Below, in pieces: positions 45,465 to 57,767 of a DNA stretch of 64,000 nucleotides (positions are counted from its first letter, which is position 1; each line of letters starts with the position of its first letter). The notes beneath the pieces were generated by a model, which saw nothing but the letters and a program-made list of their open reading frames with translations, was not told the origin of the DNA and searched no databases. The translations under genes were made by a program, and so were the position numbers. The DNA is from an uncultured Eubacteriales bacterium (GTDB taxonomy: Bacteria; Bacillota; Clostridia; Oscillospirales; Acutalibacteraceae). Where the stretch lies: positions 1-64,000 of the forward strand of contig CAQKRU010000004.1 in the NCBI GenBank assembly GCA_948823415.1, written 5' to 3'.

Positions 45465-47336
45465 TTGCAATTGGAAAACAAAAAAGTGCTTAGAAATATG
45501 CTATTTTATATCGGCGTGCCGATACTGATCATCATCTTTATCTTGACTCTGTTTGGCTCTCGGCCGCAGAGGGCTGAAGTTTACTCCGACATTGTTAGGT
45601 ACTTTAAGGATCAGAAGGTTGCCGAATACAGCATGAACCTTGGCACCGGCGAGATGAAGCTGAAGCTCAAAGAGGACAACAAGGAGATTGAGTACACGGC
45701 GCCGAATGTGCTGTGGATGAGGGAAGACATCAAGCCCTTTGTTGAGGAGTACAACAGCAACAACCCCGACGCCCAGATGAAGCAGAACTTGATCCGCGCG
45801 AGTGAGAACTCTTGGTGGAGCAGCATTTTGCTGAATTTGCTTACTTTTGTGGGCCTTGGATTTGTTTGGTGGTTTGTGATGCGCCGCATGATGTCGGGCT
45901 TGGGCGAAGGCGGACGCTCCATGACGTTTGGCAAGGCGAAGATCAAAAACATGAACGATGAAAAGAGAAAGACCACGTTTGAGGACGTGGCGGGGGCCGA
46001 CGAGGAAAAAGAAGAGTTGGCGGAACTGGTTGAGTTTTTGAAAAATCCTGCCAAGTACAACGACTTAGGGGCGAGGATTCCTAAGGGCGTGCTGCTGATT
46101 GGGCCTCCTGGAACGGGCAAAACGCTTTTGGCCCGCGCTGTTGCGGGAGAGGCTGGGGTACCTTTCTTTTCGATTTCTGGTTCGGACTTTGTTGAGATGT
46201 TCGTTGGCGTCGGAGCTTCGCGGGTTCGGGATCTTTTTGACCAGGCAAAGAAAAATTCGCCTTGCATAGTTTTTATAGACGAGATAGACGCGGTGGGCCG
46301 TCAACGTGGAGCGGGCCTCGGTGGCGGACACGATGAGCGCGAGCAGACTTTAAATCAGCTGCTGGTTGAGATGGACGGATTTGGCGCAAACGAGGGAGTC
46401 ATTATGATCGCGGCGACCAACCGGCCGGACGTTTTAGATCCAGCTTTGATGCGGCCTGGTAGGTTCGATCGACAGGTTTTGGTGGGATATCCGGATATAA
46501 AGGGCCGGGAAGACATCTTAAAGGTGCACGCGAAGGGCAAGCCTTTGGCACCGGATGTTGTTTTGAACACGATTGCTAAGTCTACAGCTGGCTTTACTGG
46601 TGCGGATCTTGAAAACCTCTTGAACGAGGCTGCATTACTTTCGGCCCGGAAGAACTTGAAGGCTATCACTATGGAGGAAATTGAGGAGGCGACCATCAAA
46701 GTTGTGGTGGGAACGGAGAAAAAATCTCGCGTGATGACGGACAAAGAGAAGACGCTCACGGCTTATCACGAGGCCGGGCACGCGGTTGTTACCTACTTTT
46801 GCAAGACGCAGGACCCGGTGCATCAAATCTCGATTATCCCGCGCGGCACAGCTGGTGGCTACACTTTATCGCTGCCTTCGGAGGACCGCTCTTATAGGTC
46901 TCGCTCGGAGATGAGGGAGGACATTCAGGTTTGCCTTGGCGGCCGCATCGCTGAGGATTTGATCATTGGAGATATCTCGACTGGCGCTTCTAGCGACATA
47001 AAGCGTGCGACGAAGGTTGCGAATTCTATGGTGACAAAGTACGGCATGAGCGCGACTTTGGGCCCGATTGCCTATAATTCCGACAAGGAGGAAGTTTTTA
47101 TCGGAAGGGATATGGGCCAGGTTAAGAATTATTCCGAAAAGATCGCAGCTGAGATTGACGCCGAGGTCAAGAAAATTATATCTGACTGCTATAGTGAGGC
47201 CGAGAGGATATTAAAAGAAAACGTCGAGAAGCTTCACAAGGTCGCCAAGACGTTGTTTGTGAAAGAAAAAATGGGCGAGGATGAATTTAGCCAGATAATG
47301 AAAGCCGAAGATTCAGAACCGTTGACTGAAAATTAA
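45465..47336 (+). CDS. ftsH: ATP-dependent zinc metalloprotease FtsH
   Basis: A membrane-bound AAA+ protease for quality control of membrane and regulatory proteins. Membrane helices lie at about 12-31 and 118-139. Walker A is GPPGTGKT (213-220), Walker B is [11 protein letters not shown], the second region of homology is [10 protein letters not shown], and the zinc site is HEAGH (435-439). The length of 623 aa is standard. The start is TTG 45465 with GGAGA close upstream; the next TTG two codons on is also possible. tilS-ftsH adjacency is widely conserved, usually with hpt between them; hpt is absent here. A strong terminator follows. Confidence 0.97.
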   Translation: MQLENKKVLRNMLFYIGVPILIIIFILTLFGSRPQRAEVYSDIVRYFKDQKVAEYSMNLGTGEMKLKLKEDNKEIEYTAPNVLWMREDIKPFVEEYNSNNPDAQMKQNLIRASENSWWSSILLNLLTFVGLGFVWWFVMRRMMSGLGEGGRSMTFGKAKIKNMNDEKRKTTFEDVAGADEEKEELAELVEFLKNPAKYNDLGARIPKGVLLIGPPGTGKTLLARAVAGEAGVPFFSISGSDFVEMFVGVGASRVRDLFDQAKKNSPCIVFIDEIDAVGRQRGAGLGGGHDEREQTLNQLLVEMDGFGANEGVIMIAATNRPDVLDPALMRPGRFDRQVLVGYPDIKGREDILKVHAKGKPLAPDVVLNTIAKSTAGFTGADLENLLNEAALLSARKNLKAITMEEIEEATIKVVVGTEKKSRVMTDKEKTLTAYHEAGHAVVTYFCKTQDPVHQISIIPRGTAGGYTLSLPSEDRSYRSRSEMREDIQVCLGGRIAEDLIIGDISTGASSDIKRATKVANSMVTKYGMSATLGPIAYNSDKEEVFIGRDMGQVKNYSEKIAAEIDAEVKKIISDCYSEAERILKENVEKLHKVAKTLFVKEKMGEDEFSQIMKAEDSEPLTEN

Positions 47337-47369
47337 AAATTTTACGTATGTGTAATAAGCCAAACAAAA

Positions 47370-47397
47370 GGCCACGAGAACAGTCGTGGTCTTTTTT
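47370..47397 (+). terminator. Bidirectional terminator between ftsH and the DUF4364 gene
   Basis: An 8-bp stem GGCCACGA/TCGTGGTC (one G-T pair) with a 6-nt loop is followed by six T on the plus strand. On the minus strand it is followed by TTTTG, so it can serve both convergent genes. Confidence 0.85.
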
Positions 47398-47433
47398 CTA
47401 TTTATGTAAAATAATTATAAATTCAAATATAAA

Positions 47434-48036
47434 TCAATTGGAAGTTTGTTGAATGGCTTCGAGAGCGGTTTTAACGAGGTCAGAATTTTTAGTAAGCAGG
47501 GCCAACATGCATGAGTAAACTAAATTTGGGTTTTCCTGAAAATTTCGTTTAACGAGCGAGGCTTGCTTAAAGTCTGGCACAAAGAGCTTTATGTTTAAAA
47601 GGTCGCGGCCGTCTCCTCCAGAAACCGTGCAAGAGACATAGCATTCGTTTGGTTTTTCTTCTATGGTGACGGTGTTTTCGGTTTCGCGCTTTACCTTAGC
47701 CAAAAGATCTATCGCCGCGGCCAGAGTTTTTTCTCGAATAGAAATAGGCAAAGCGGTGTCAAGCTGAGTGGCAATTAACTTACCACTCTCGGTAATGACG
47801 TACTTAGAATCAGCGTCGGCAGCCGGGGCAATATTATTACTGCCGATTAATGCCGAGAACGCATCGTTTATCTCAAAGTAATTTGCAAGGCCGTTTTCTT
47901 GCAGCACAGAGACGACCTCGTCCTTAGAGAGCGGCTCGCCCACACTGGTGAGCATATAGCAAATTAGCAGTTTAATATCGTTTTTACTCCGCAGCCCGCC
48001 AAGACTCACCCCGGCGGTAAAAGCATCAAATTTCAA
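47434..48036 (-). CDS. DUF4364 family protein
   Basis: A 200-aa protein matching the clostridial DUF4364 family: the RSKNDIKLLICYMLTSVGEPLSKDEV helix, a winged-helix-like N-terminal half with YVITESGKLIATQL, and LPISIREKTLAAAIDLL. The winged-helix pattern suggests DNA or protein binding, but no function is known. The start is TTG 48036 with GGAGG 7 nt upstream. It follows mscS by 24 nt in the same direction and ends at the shared terminator. Confidence 0.75.
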   Translation of the reverse strand: MKFDAFTAGVSLGGLRSKNDIKLLICYMLTSVGEPLSKDEVVSVLQENGLANYFEINDAFSALIGSNNIAPAADADSKYVITESGKLIATQLDTALPISIREKTLAAAIDLLAKVKRETENTVTIEEKPNECYVSCTVSGGDGRDLLNIKLFVPDFKQASLVKRNFQENPNLVYSCMLALLTKNSDLVKTALEAIQQTSN

Positions 48037-48060
48037 GTTAAGACCTCCAGTACCTTTTGG

Positions 48061-48837
48061 CTAAAAGTTGATATTATTTTCGTCGAGCTCTAATTTTATT
48101 TTCTCGCATAGATTTTTTTCCAAAGAGTCATAATTTTTGGCGTCGCACCAGACTTTAATGTCAACATCGATGGTTTTATTATTAAAACTGCCGATGGACA
48201 CAGCCGGCGCGGGGACTTTTAAGATATTTTCGTCGTTGTTAATTGTGTTTTCTAAGATATTTTGAATATCAGAAAATTTGGTATCTTTTTTTATAGGCAA
48301 AGTGATGCCCAACCGGCGTTTCAAATTTACGCTCGAGTTAATAATGTAATCGGCGGTGAGTTTAGAGTTTGGCACGACGATTTCTTTATTGTCCGCTGTT
48401 TTTAAGGTTGTTGAGAGCATCTCTATTTTTGTAACGGTTCCGGTAACGTCGCGCGTTTCGAGAGAATCTCCGATCTTAAAGGGCTTGTTTATAATGATGA
48501 TCATGCCGCTTGCCGCGTTAGAGAGGTTATCTTTTAAAGCCAGGCCAACAGTAACAAGAGCAGCCCCCAAAGTGGCGATGATAGACGAGATATTAACGCC
48601 AAAACAAGTGACCACCATTAAAATAACTATGCCTCTAAAAATGACTTTTAGCACAGAATTTGAAAAGGAAATAATGCTTTCGTCCACCCGAGATTTAACC
48701 ATAGCTTCTTTTATTATAGCGATGAGCTTATTTGCAACAAACCATCCGACGAAAAAAATCAAAGCCCCCGGCAAAAAATTATTTATAAAAAAGGATACAT
48801 ACACATGCGGGTTAATAAAAGAATCGTTTATATTCAT
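48061..48837 (-). CDS. mscS: Small-conductance mechanosensitive channel (MscS family)
   Basis: Opens on membrane tension to release solutes in hypo-osmotic shock. Three membrane helices lie at about 14-38, 60-82 and 86-115. The pore-lining helix has the Gly/Ala-rich ATLGAALVTVGLALKDNLSNAASG pattern, followed by the beta domain PFKIGDSLET, VPNSKL and a C-terminal alpha/beta domain. The length is about 258 aa. I chose ATG 48837, where the conserved protein begins; an upstream start at 48918 lies before the predicted promoter. c-di-AMP control (gdpP at 40 kb) and this channel both bear on turgor. Confidence 0.93.
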   Translation of the reverse strand: MNINDSFINPHVYVSFFINNFLPGALIFFVGWFVANKLIAIIKEAMVKSRVDESIISFSNSVLKVIFRGIVILMVVTCFGVNISSIIATLGAALVTVGLALKDNLSNAASGMIIIINKPFKIGDSLETRDVTGTVTKIEMLSTTLKTADNKEIVVPNSKLTADYIINSSVNLKRRLGITLPIKKDTKFSDIQNILENTINNDENILKVPAPAVSIGSFNNKTIDVDIKVWCDAKNYDSLEKNLCEKIKLELDENNINF

Positions 48838-48897
48838 AAAAACAAACCTGCCTTTAATTTTTGTCTTCTTAAAATCATAACTATGCAGTACACTTTT

Positions 48898-48906
48898 ATT
48901 ATAACA
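48898..48906 (-). promoter_or_regulatory. Extended -10 promoter of mscS
   Basis: TGTTATAAT with no good -35. It lies about 60 nt before the mscS ATG and is divergent from the ntp promoter. Confidence 0.45.
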
Positions 48907-48944
48907 CAAGTGCGGCAAAATTTGAGAGGCGGCGCTAAAATTTC

Positions 48945-48973
48945 TTGAAAAGTTTTGGAAACTAATGTATAAT
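48945..48973 (+). promoter_or_regulatory. Promoter of the ntp (V-ATPase) operon
   Basis: TTGAAA (48945-48950), a 17-nt spacer and TATAAT (48968-48973), about 33 nt before ntpF. Confidence 0.75.
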
Positions 48974-49005
48974 AAATTAGTTTGTAAAAAAGGTGATGGT
49001 GCGCG

Positions 49006-49317
49006 GTGGTTTCGGATATGATAAATGCAGTCAAGGATATGGAAGATTTAGCTGCCAAGAAGCACGAAGAAGCTAAAAAAGAAGCAGAATTTATGATAAA
49101 CCAGGCCAAAAAAGAAGCACGGAGCATAATTGACGCCGCAGTTAAAGAAGCCGGCGCAAAGGCAGAGCTGAGGATTAATTTTGCTAAAAGTAGCGCGGAA
49201 GAGATTTTTAAAAAGAAGATGAAAAAGTGCGAAAATGACATCGAGGCCTTGAAGAAAAAGGCGGAAAGTTTAAAGGAGAAAGCGATAGAAGCGGTTATTA
49301 ACGCTATTGTAAATTGA
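49006..49317 (+). CDS. ntpF: V-type ATPase peripheral stalk subunit (NtpF/AhaH-like)
   Basis: A 103-aa, highly charged, almost wholly alpha-helical protein rich in Lys, Glu and Ala (for example AAKKHEEAKKEAEFMINQAKK). It fits the small stalk subunit that pairs with subunit E. The sequence alone is not diagnostic; position as the first gene before ntpI, exactly as in the E. hirae ntpFIKECGABD operon, supports the call. The start is GTG 49006 with AAAGGTGAT 8 nt upstream; an ATG four codons on is possible. Confidence 0.82.
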   Translation: MVSDMINAVKDMEDLAAKKHEEAKKEAEFMINQAKKEARSIIDAAVKEAGAKAELRINFAKSSAEEIFKKKMKKCENDIEALKKKAESLKEKAIEAVINAIVN

Positions 49318-49368
49318 GAAATTAGAAATTAGAACAATTATAAGTGCCGAAAAGGTGGTTGCGCAGCT

Positions 49369-51874
<2,506 letters not shown>

Positions 51875-51907
51875 CCGGGATTTATTCTAAGTTGGGAGTT
51901 TTTGCCT

Positions 51908-52501
51908 ATGACTGGGTTAGATAAAATATTAAGCTGCATCGATGACGAAGCGAATAAGGACGCCGAAATGATACTCGCAGCGGGGAAGCTCAAGGCGAGC
52001 GAAGTTTTGGTCAACGCGAAAAAAGAGGCAGAAAAGCGTGCAGAGTTAATCATAAAGAACGCCGAAGACAAGGCCGAGTTCATCTTACAAAAGGCCGAAT
52101 CTAAAGGTAAATTAAAGGAACGCGAGCAAATTTTAGACGCAAAGCGCGAGATAATCGGCTCGGTTTTAAATGAGGCTAAGGAAAATCTGCGCCGGATGCC
52201 GGTTGAAGAGTACTTTGAGGTAATTTTAAAGTTGTGCAGAAAGTATGCTGGCGCCCAAATCGGCGAGATAATTTTCTGCGAAGAGGATTTGAAAAGGGTC
52301 CCGGCGGGCTTTGAAGGCAGATTAGCAGAAGTGGCGCAGGAAGCTGGAGGAGAGCTTAAAATCTCTGCCAAAACGCGTGACATTGCCGGCGGATTCATTT
52401 TGTCTTATGGCGATATCGAGGAGAATTGCACTTTTGACGCGCTGTTTGATTGCAATTTTGAGCTGTTGTCCGACGAAGTGAATGAAATATTGTTTGCGTA
52501 A
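51908..52501 (+). CDS. ntpE: V-type ATPase subunit E
   Basis: The peripheral stalk subunit that links the A/B head to the membrane part. The first 95 residues form a long charged helix (for example LVNAKKEAEKRAELIIKNAE), and the C-terminal half has the globular E domain with KTRDIAGGFILSYGDIEENC, a hallmark of the family. The length is about 197 aa. I chose ATG 51908, which has GGGAG 9 nt upstream; TTG 51902 is too close to that site. Confidence 0.93.
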   Translation: MTGLDKILSCIDDEANKDAEMILAAGKLKASEVLVNAKKEAEKRAELIIKNAEDKAEFILQKAESKGKLKEREQILDAKREIIGSVLNEAKENLRRMPVEEYFEVILKLCRKYAGAQIGEIIFCEEDLKRVPAGFEGRLAEVAQEAGGELKISAKTRDIAGGFILSYGDIEENCTFDALFDCNFELLSDEVNEILFA

Positions 52502-52540
52502 TCCTAAAAAAGCGGATTAAAACGGGAAGGGAGCGAGGCG

Positions 52541-53524
52541 ATGACGGAGCGATATACCTATGCTGTCGCGCGAATACGGGCACGGGAGCTCTCTTTGCTC
52601 TCGGAGCAGGACGTTGGCCGGCTGATGGCCTGCGAATCTTACGAAGAGTGCGTGAATGCGTTAAGGGACAAAGGCTGGGGCGACGAAACCCTAGACGCCA
52701 AGGGCCCTGATTGCGACTATCAGCTGATGCTGAAAGCAGAAGAACAGAGGCTTTGGCAGTTTGTGACAGAGCTGGTGGCCGATAGAGCGCCATTTCGGGT
52801 GATCTTGTTGCCGATAGATTATCACAACTTGAAGGCCGCCATAAAGGGCTATATAACGGAGTCGCTGGAAGATGACATCTTCATGCCGGGTGGAACGGTG
52901 GACATTTCACGTTTGACCAAATGCATAGAAGAGGGTGACTTCGCGAATTTGCCGCAAGAGATGGTCGAGCCTGCCCGTGAAGCTTTTGAAAAGCTGCTTC
53001 ACACTGGAGACGGCCAGCTGTGCGATGATATTATCGACAAAGCCTTGCTAAATGCGATTAAAGCTGAGGGCGATAGATCTAAAGTTGGGCTGATAAAGGC
53101 GTACGCGGAGCTTTTTGTGGCTAGTGCAGACATAAAGATCGCGCTTCGTGGCCAAGCGATGCACAAAGGGCGCGAATTTTTGACTTCTGCTTTGGTTGAA
53201 TGCGAGTCTCTGGATGTTAAGAAATTGGCGGAAGTGACGATGATGGGCCAGGCGGACTTGCTTGAGTATTTGGAGGTCACGCCTTATGCGGACGTGGTGC
53301 CTTTTGTTGCGGAGTCTTTGCAAAAGTTTGACATTTGGCGCGACAACAGGATTATTGAGCTTATTGGGGCTGAGAAGTACGATTATTTTTCGATTGGCCC
53401 GATTATTGCTTACATTTTAGCTCGCCAGAACGAGATAAAGGTCGCTAGGATTATTCTTTCGGGCAAGCGAAATCGCGCTGAAAGCGGCTTGATAAAAGAG
53501 AGGGTACGGATGATGTATGCATAG
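52541..53524 (+). CDS. ntpC: V-type ATPase subunit C
   Basis: The funnel-shaped subunit (d in eukaryotes) that couples the central shaft to the membrane ring. It is helical throughout, beginning YTYAVARIRARELSLLSEQDVGRLM and containing LLPIDYHNLKAAIKGY and the late GPIIAYILARQNEIKVARIILSGKRN motif that is typical of the family. The length of 327 aa is normal. GGGAG lies 7 nt before the ATG. It overlaps ntpG by 8 nt. Confidence 0.94.
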   Translation: MTERYTYAVARIRARELSLLSEQDVGRLMACESYEECVNALRDKGWGDETLDAKGPDCDYQLMLKAEEQRLWQFVTELVADRAPFRVILLPIDYHNLKAAIKGYITESLEDDIFMPGGTVDISRLTKCIEEGDFANLPQEMVEPAREAFEKLLHTGDGQLCDDIIDKALLNAIKAEGDRSKVGLIKAYAELFVASADIKIALRGQAMHKGREFLTSALVECESLDVKKLAEVTMMGQADLLEYLEVTPYADVVPFVAESLQKFDIWRDNRIIELIGAEKYDYFSIGPIIAYILARQNEIKVARIILSGKRNRAESGLIKERVRMMYA

Positions 53525-53831
53525 AATAGCGGTGGTTGGCGAAAGAGACAACATTTATGGCTTTGCGGCGCTTGGGTTAGAGGTTTTTTCGGTAAAGGAC
53601 TCTAAGGAAGCCCGAGCCGTTGTAATGCGGCTGATAAACGAGGATTTGGCGGTAATATTTTTGACGGAATCCATTATTGCCGAGATTTATGACGAATTGT
53701 TAGAAACCACGGCGGAAATGCAGGTTTCAATCATCCCGATCCCTGGCGTGGCGGGCGAAGCTAGACTTGGAATGAAGGCTTTGAAGGAATCCGTCATAAA
53801 GGCCGTGGGGACGGACATTTTATTTTCATAA
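53517..53831 (+). CDS. ntpG: V-type ATPase subunit F (NtpG)
   Basis: A small central-shaft subunit of 104 aa. The N-terminal [21 protein letters not shown] and the [15 protein letters not shown] segment form the Rossmann-like fold of the family. It is named ntpG by its place in the ntp operon; in A/V nomenclature it is subunit F. Its start lies within the end of ntpC, so its translation is probably coupled. Confidence 0.93.
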   Translation: MHRIAVVGERDNIYGFAALGLEVFSVKDSKEARAVVMRLINEDLAVIFLTESIIAEIYDELLETTAEMQVSIIPIPGVAGEARLGMKALKESVIKAVGTDILFS

Positions 53832-53851
53832 ATAAGTTAGCAGGTGAAATG

Positions 53852-55618
53852 ATGGGCAAGGGCATTATAAAAAAGGTCGCGGGGCCGCTTGTTATCGCGG
53901 AAAACATGAAGGACGCGAACATGTTTGACGTGGTTAAGGTTAGCGACGAGCATTTGATCGGCGAGATTATCGAGATGCACGGCGACAAGGCTTCGATTCA
54001 GGTTTATGAAGAGACTTCGGGGCTTGGGCCGGGCGCGCCGGTAGAGTCAACGAAAGAACCGTTGAGTGTGGAGCTTGGTCCGGGGCTTATCGGCAGCATT
54101 TTTGACGGAATTCAGCGGCCGCTGGATGACATTATGAAAGCCTCGGGGAACAACCTAAAGCGAGGAGTCGAGGCGCCGGCGTTAAAGCGAGACAAAAAAT
54201 GGGAGTTTGTCCCCCGGGTTAAGGTCGGGGACGAAGTCGAACCTGGCGATATCATCGGAACTGTCGCAGAGACGGAGCTGGTCAAGCACAGAATAATGGT
54301 GCCAAATGGTGTGTTTGGCGTCGTTGAGTCGATAAAAGAGGGCAGCTATGCGGTGGATGAGGCCGTCGCCACGATAAAAACCGAAAAAGGGGCAAGAGAG
54401 CTGACCCTGATGCAGAAGTGGCCCGTCAGAGTGGGCCGGCCGTACAAAAAAAAGATGTCGCCCAACATGCCGCTAATCACGGGGCAGCGGGTTATAGACA
54501 CGCTTTTCCCCATTGCTAAGGGCGGAGTGGCTGCTGTGCCGGGGCCTTTTGGTAGCGGAAAGACCGTGGTGCAGCATCAGTTAGCCAAATGGGCTGACGC
54601 GGATATTGTTGTCTACATTGGTTGCGGCGAGCGCGGCAACGAGATGACGGACGTTTTGAATGAGTTCCCGGAGCTGATTGACCCTAAAACGGGGCAGTCT
54701 TTGATGAAGCGCACGGTTTTGATTGCGAACACATCGGATATGCCCGTTGCAGCGCGCGAAGCTTCGATATACACGGGTATCACCATCGCCGAATATTTTC
54801 GGGATATGGGCTATTCTGTGGCGCTCATGGCAGATTCGACCTCGCGGTGGGCCGAAGCATTGCGAGAAATGTCCGGACGATTGCAAGAGATGCCTGGCGA
54901 AGAGGGGTATCCAGCGTATTTGGGAAGTAGGTTGGCGCAGTTTTATGAGCGTGCCGGCCGAGTCATGTCTTTGGGCAAAACCCCGCGAGAGGGCGCGTTA
55001 TCCGTTATTGGAGCGGTTTCTCCGCCGGGTGGAGATATCTCCGAGCCCGTGGCGCAGGCGACTTTACGGATCGTAAAGGTTTTTTGGGGGTTGGACTCTT
55101 CGCTGGCGTACAAGCGGCATTTTCCGGCGATAAACTGGCTAAACAGCTACTCCTTGTACGTGGACACTTTGTCGGACTGGTTCAATTGCAACGTGGATTC
55201 GGAATTTATGCGGCTGCGGACGCGGATGATGCGGCTTTTGCAGGAGGAGGCCGAGCTTGAGGAGATTGTGAAGCTGGTTGGAATGGACGCTTTGTCGGCA
55301 CAGGATAGACTAAAGCTAGAGGTGGCGCGGTCGATTCGGGAGGACTTCTTGCATCAGAACGCCTTCCACGAGGAGGACGCCTACACGACGATAGACAAAC
55401 AGTGCCTGATGATAAGGCTGATCTTGGAGTTTTACGATTTGGCGCGACAAGTACTAGAAAACGGCGCGCAGATAGAGCTTTTGCTGAGTCTGCCGGTAAG
55501 AGAGCGCATTGGGCGGTTTAAGTATATTTCTAATTTAGAAAGTAAAAATGAATACGATAGCATAGCGAGGGCGATATCGGAGGAGATTGGAGCAACATTA
55601 AAGAGGGAGGATTTTTGA
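53852..55618 (+). CDS. ntpA: V-type ATPase catalytic subunit A
   Basis: The catalytic nucleotide-binding subunit. The P-loop is [11 protein letters not shown] (about 231-241), the catalytic glutamate is in [15 protein letters not shown] (near 260), and [18 protein letters not shown] follows. The non-homologous insert typical of A subunits lies between about 110 and 190. The length is about 588 aa. Two adjacent ATGs exist; I chose 53852, whose distance from AGCAGGTGA is better, over 53849. The stop overlaps the ntpB start by 1 nt (TGATG). Confidence 0.97.
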   Translation: MGKGIIKKVAGPLVIAENMKDANMFDVVKVSDEHLIGEIIEMHGDKASIQVYEETSGLGPGAPVESTKEPLSVELGPGLIGSIFDGIQRPLDDIMKASGNNLKRGVEAPALKRDKKWEFVPRVKVGDEVEPGDIIGTVAETELVKHRIMVPNGVFGVVESIKEGSYAVDEAVATIKTEKGARELTLMQKWPVRVGRPYKKKMSPNMPLITGQRVIDTLFPIAKGGVAAVPGPFGSGKTVVQHQLAKWADADIVVYIGCGERGNEMTDVLNEFPELIDPKTGQSLMKRTVLIANTSDMPVAAREASIYTGITIAEYFRDMGYSVALMADSTSRWAEALREMSGRLQEMPGEEGYPAYLGSRLAQFYERAGRVMSLGKTPREGALSVIGAVSPPGGDISEPVAQATLRIVKVFWGLDSSLAYKRHFPAINWLNSYSLYVDTLSDWFNCNVDSEFMRLRTRMMRLLQEEAELEEIVKLVGMDALSAQDRLKLEVARSIREDFLHQNAFHEEDAYTTIDKQCLMIRLILEFYDLARQVLENGAQIELLLSLPVRERIGRFKYISNLESKNEYDSIARAISEEIGATLKREDF

Positions 55619-56997
55619 TGCCGAAAGAGTACAGAACGATAGAGGAAGTTGCCGGCCCTTTGATGTTGGTGAGGGATGTTGAGGACGTGAACTTCGATGA
55701 GCTGGGCGAAATAGAGCTTGCAAACGGAGAAAAACGCCGGTGCAGAGTGCTTGAAATTGACGGGACGAATGCTTTGGTGCAGCTGTTTGAGAATTCTGCG
55801 GGGATAAATCTTTCGAACAGCAAGGTGCGATTTTTGGGTAGGAGCATGCAGCTTGGTGTCTCGATTGATATGCTGAGCCGCGTTTTTGATGGCTTGGGGC
55901 GGCCTATTGACGGCGGCTCAGAAGTTTTGCCAGAAAAGCGAATGGACATAAATGGCTTGCCGATGAACCCTGCTGCGAGAAATTATCCGCAGGAGTTTAT
56001 TCAGACGGGCGTTTCGGCGATTGATGGCTTGAATACGCTCGTTAGAGGCCAAAAGTTACCGATTTTTTCTGCCAGCGGATTGCCTCATGCAAAGCTGGCG
56101 GCGCAAATAGCGCGCCAGGCTAAGGTCCGCGGTGCGCAGGAGCCTTTTGCGGTTGTTTTTGCGGCGATGGGCATCACTTTTGAGGAGTCGCAGTTTTTTG
56201 TTGATAGCTTTGAGGCCACCGGCGCCATAGACCGGACGGTGATGTTTTTGAATTTGGCCAACGACCCGGCGGTTGAGCGCATCGCTACGCCCAAGATGGC
56301 CTTGACGGCGGCGGAGTTCTTGGCTTTTGAGAAGGATATGCACGTGCTTGTGATCATGACGGACATCACGAACTATGCCGACGCTTTGAGGGAGGTTTCG
56401 GCCGCACGCAGAGAAGTTCCAGGTCGGCGCGGATATCCAGGCTATATGTATACGGATTTGGCTTCGATTTACGAACGTGCGGGGCGTCAGAAAGGGAAAA
56501 AGGGCAGCATCACGCTTATTCCGATTCTGACGATGCCTGAGGATGACAAAACGCATCCGATTCCAGATTTGACGGGGTATATAACAGAGGGGCAAATCAT
56601 TTTGAGCCGAGAATTGTTTAGAAAGGGCTTGACGCCGCCGATTGATGTTTTGCCGTCACTTTCGCGCTTAAAAGATAAGGGAATCGGCAAGGGCAAGACC
56701 AGAGAAGACCACGCGAATACTATGAATCAGCTGTTTTCGGTGTACGCTAGAGGCAAGGAGGCTAAGGAGCTGATGATAATCCTCGGAGAGGCGGCGCTTA
56801 CGGACATCGATAAGCTTTATGCCAAGTTTGCGGACGCTTTTGAGGAGGAGTACGTCTCGCAGGGGTACGAGAACGACAGAAGTATCGAGGAGACGCTGGA
56901 CATCGGCTGGAAGCTGCTTTCGATTTTGCCGCGCAGCGAACTCAAGCGAATTAAGGACGAGTACTTGGACGAATATTACGGAAAAAGTGGTGATTAA
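55618..56997 (+). CDS. ntpB: V-type ATPase regulatory subunit B
   Basis: The non-catalytic head subunit. Where a Walker A would lie it has [15 protein letters not shown], as in other B subunits. [36 protein letters not shown] is the family core; its most diagnostic part is [13 protein letters not shown]. The length is about 459 aa. The start is ATG 55618 with GGGAGG 7 nt upstream; a TTG directly before it is unlikely. Confidence 0.97.
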   Translation: MPKEYRTIEEVAGPLMLVRDVEDVNFDELGEIELANGEKRRCRVLEIDGTNALVQLFENSAGINLSNSKVRFLGRSMQLGVSIDMLSRVFDGLGRPIDGGSEVLPEKRMDINGLPMNPAARNYPQEFIQTGVSAIDGLNTLVRGQKLPIFSASGLPHAKLAAQIARQAKVRGAQEPFAVVFAAMGITFEESQFFVDSFEATGAIDRTVMFLNLANDPAVERIATPKMALTAAEFLAFEKDMHVLVIMTDITNYADALREVSAARREVPGRRGYPGYMYTDLASIYERAGRQKGKKGSITLIPILTMPEDDKTHPIPDLTGYITEGQIILSRELFRKGLTPPIDVLPSLSRLKDKGIGKGKTREDHANTMNQLFSVYARGKEAKELMIILGEAALTDIDKLYAKFADAFEEEYVSQGYENDRSIEETLDIGWKLLSILPRSELKRIKDEYLDEYYGKSGD

Positions 56998-56999
56998 TT

Positions 57000-57626
57000 A
57001 TGGCGACAGCACAGGTAAATCCCACTAGAATGGAGCTCACGAGGCTAAAAAAGAAGCGAGTCATGGCCGTGCGGGGGCATAAGCTCTTGAAGGACAAACG
57101 AGACGAGCTGATGAAGCAGTTCATCTCCATGGTGGAGGAGAACAAAAATCTGCGCCAGAAGGTTGAGCGCGGCATAAAAAGGGCCAACGAAAAATTTTTG
57201 ATGGCTAAATCTGAAATGAGCGAAGAAGCCTTAAATGTTGCGCTCCTTGCGCCGAAGCAGGCCGTTTCTATTGAGGTTTCTAGCAGGAACATTATGAGCG
57301 TGAACGTGCCGAAGTTCAGCTTTAGCACCAGGACGGCCGACAAAAATGACATATATTCGTATGGGTTGGCGTTTACATCTTTTAGCTTGGACGACGCGGT
57401 GGGGACGCTCTCGGAGGTTTTTGAAGATATGCTGAAGTTGGCAGAGGTCGAGAAATCATGCCAGCTTTTAGCAAGAGAAATCGAAAAAACGCGCAGAAGA
57501 GTCAACGCGCTGGAGTATGTGGTGATCCCTCAGGCGGAGGGCGGCATCCGGTACATTTTGATGAAGCTGGATGAAAACGAACGTAGTGCTCAAGCGAGAT
57601 TGATGAAAACCGGCGCAACCAAATGA
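57000..57626 (+). CDS. ntpD: V-type ATPase subunit D (central shaft)
   Basis: The coiled-coil rotor shaft inside the A3B3 head. The N-terminus NPTRMELTRLKKKRVMAVRGHKLLKDKRDEL is a family signature; its core is LTRLKKKRVMAVRGHKLL. The C-terminal helix has RRVNALEYVVIPQ. The length of 208 aa is normal. It begins 2 nt after ntpB and is the last gene of the operon. No clear terminator is seen in the 40 nt after it before the asnS promoter; ntpH and ntpJ of E. hirae are absent. Confidence 0.95.
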   Translation: MATAQVNPTRMELTRLKKKRVMAVRGHKLLKDKRDELMKQFISMVEENKNLRQKVERGIKRANEKFLMAKSEMSEEALNVALLAPKQAVSIEVSSRNIMSVNVPKFSFSTRTADKNDIYSYGLAFTSFSLDDAVGTLSEVFEDMLKLAEVEKSCQLLAREIEKTRRRVNALEYVVIPQAEGGIRYILMKLDENERSAQARLMKTGATK

Positions 57627-57665
57627 TGAGTAAACCTTAGCTGAGAGGGCGTTTTACGGGCTTTG

Positions 57666-57694
57666 TTGATAGTTTGGGCTGAGTTTGGTATAAT
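57666..57694 (+). promoter_or_regulatory. Promoter of asnS
   Basis: TTGATA (57666-57671), a 17-nt spacer and TATAAT (57689-57694), about 67 nt before the asnS ATG. Confidence 0.75.
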
Positions 57695-57767
57695 AGATGC
57701 TGAAATTTTATATAAAAAGAAGGGTGGGAAGCGCATAATATGGCCGTTTGGCTGATTATGCTTTGCG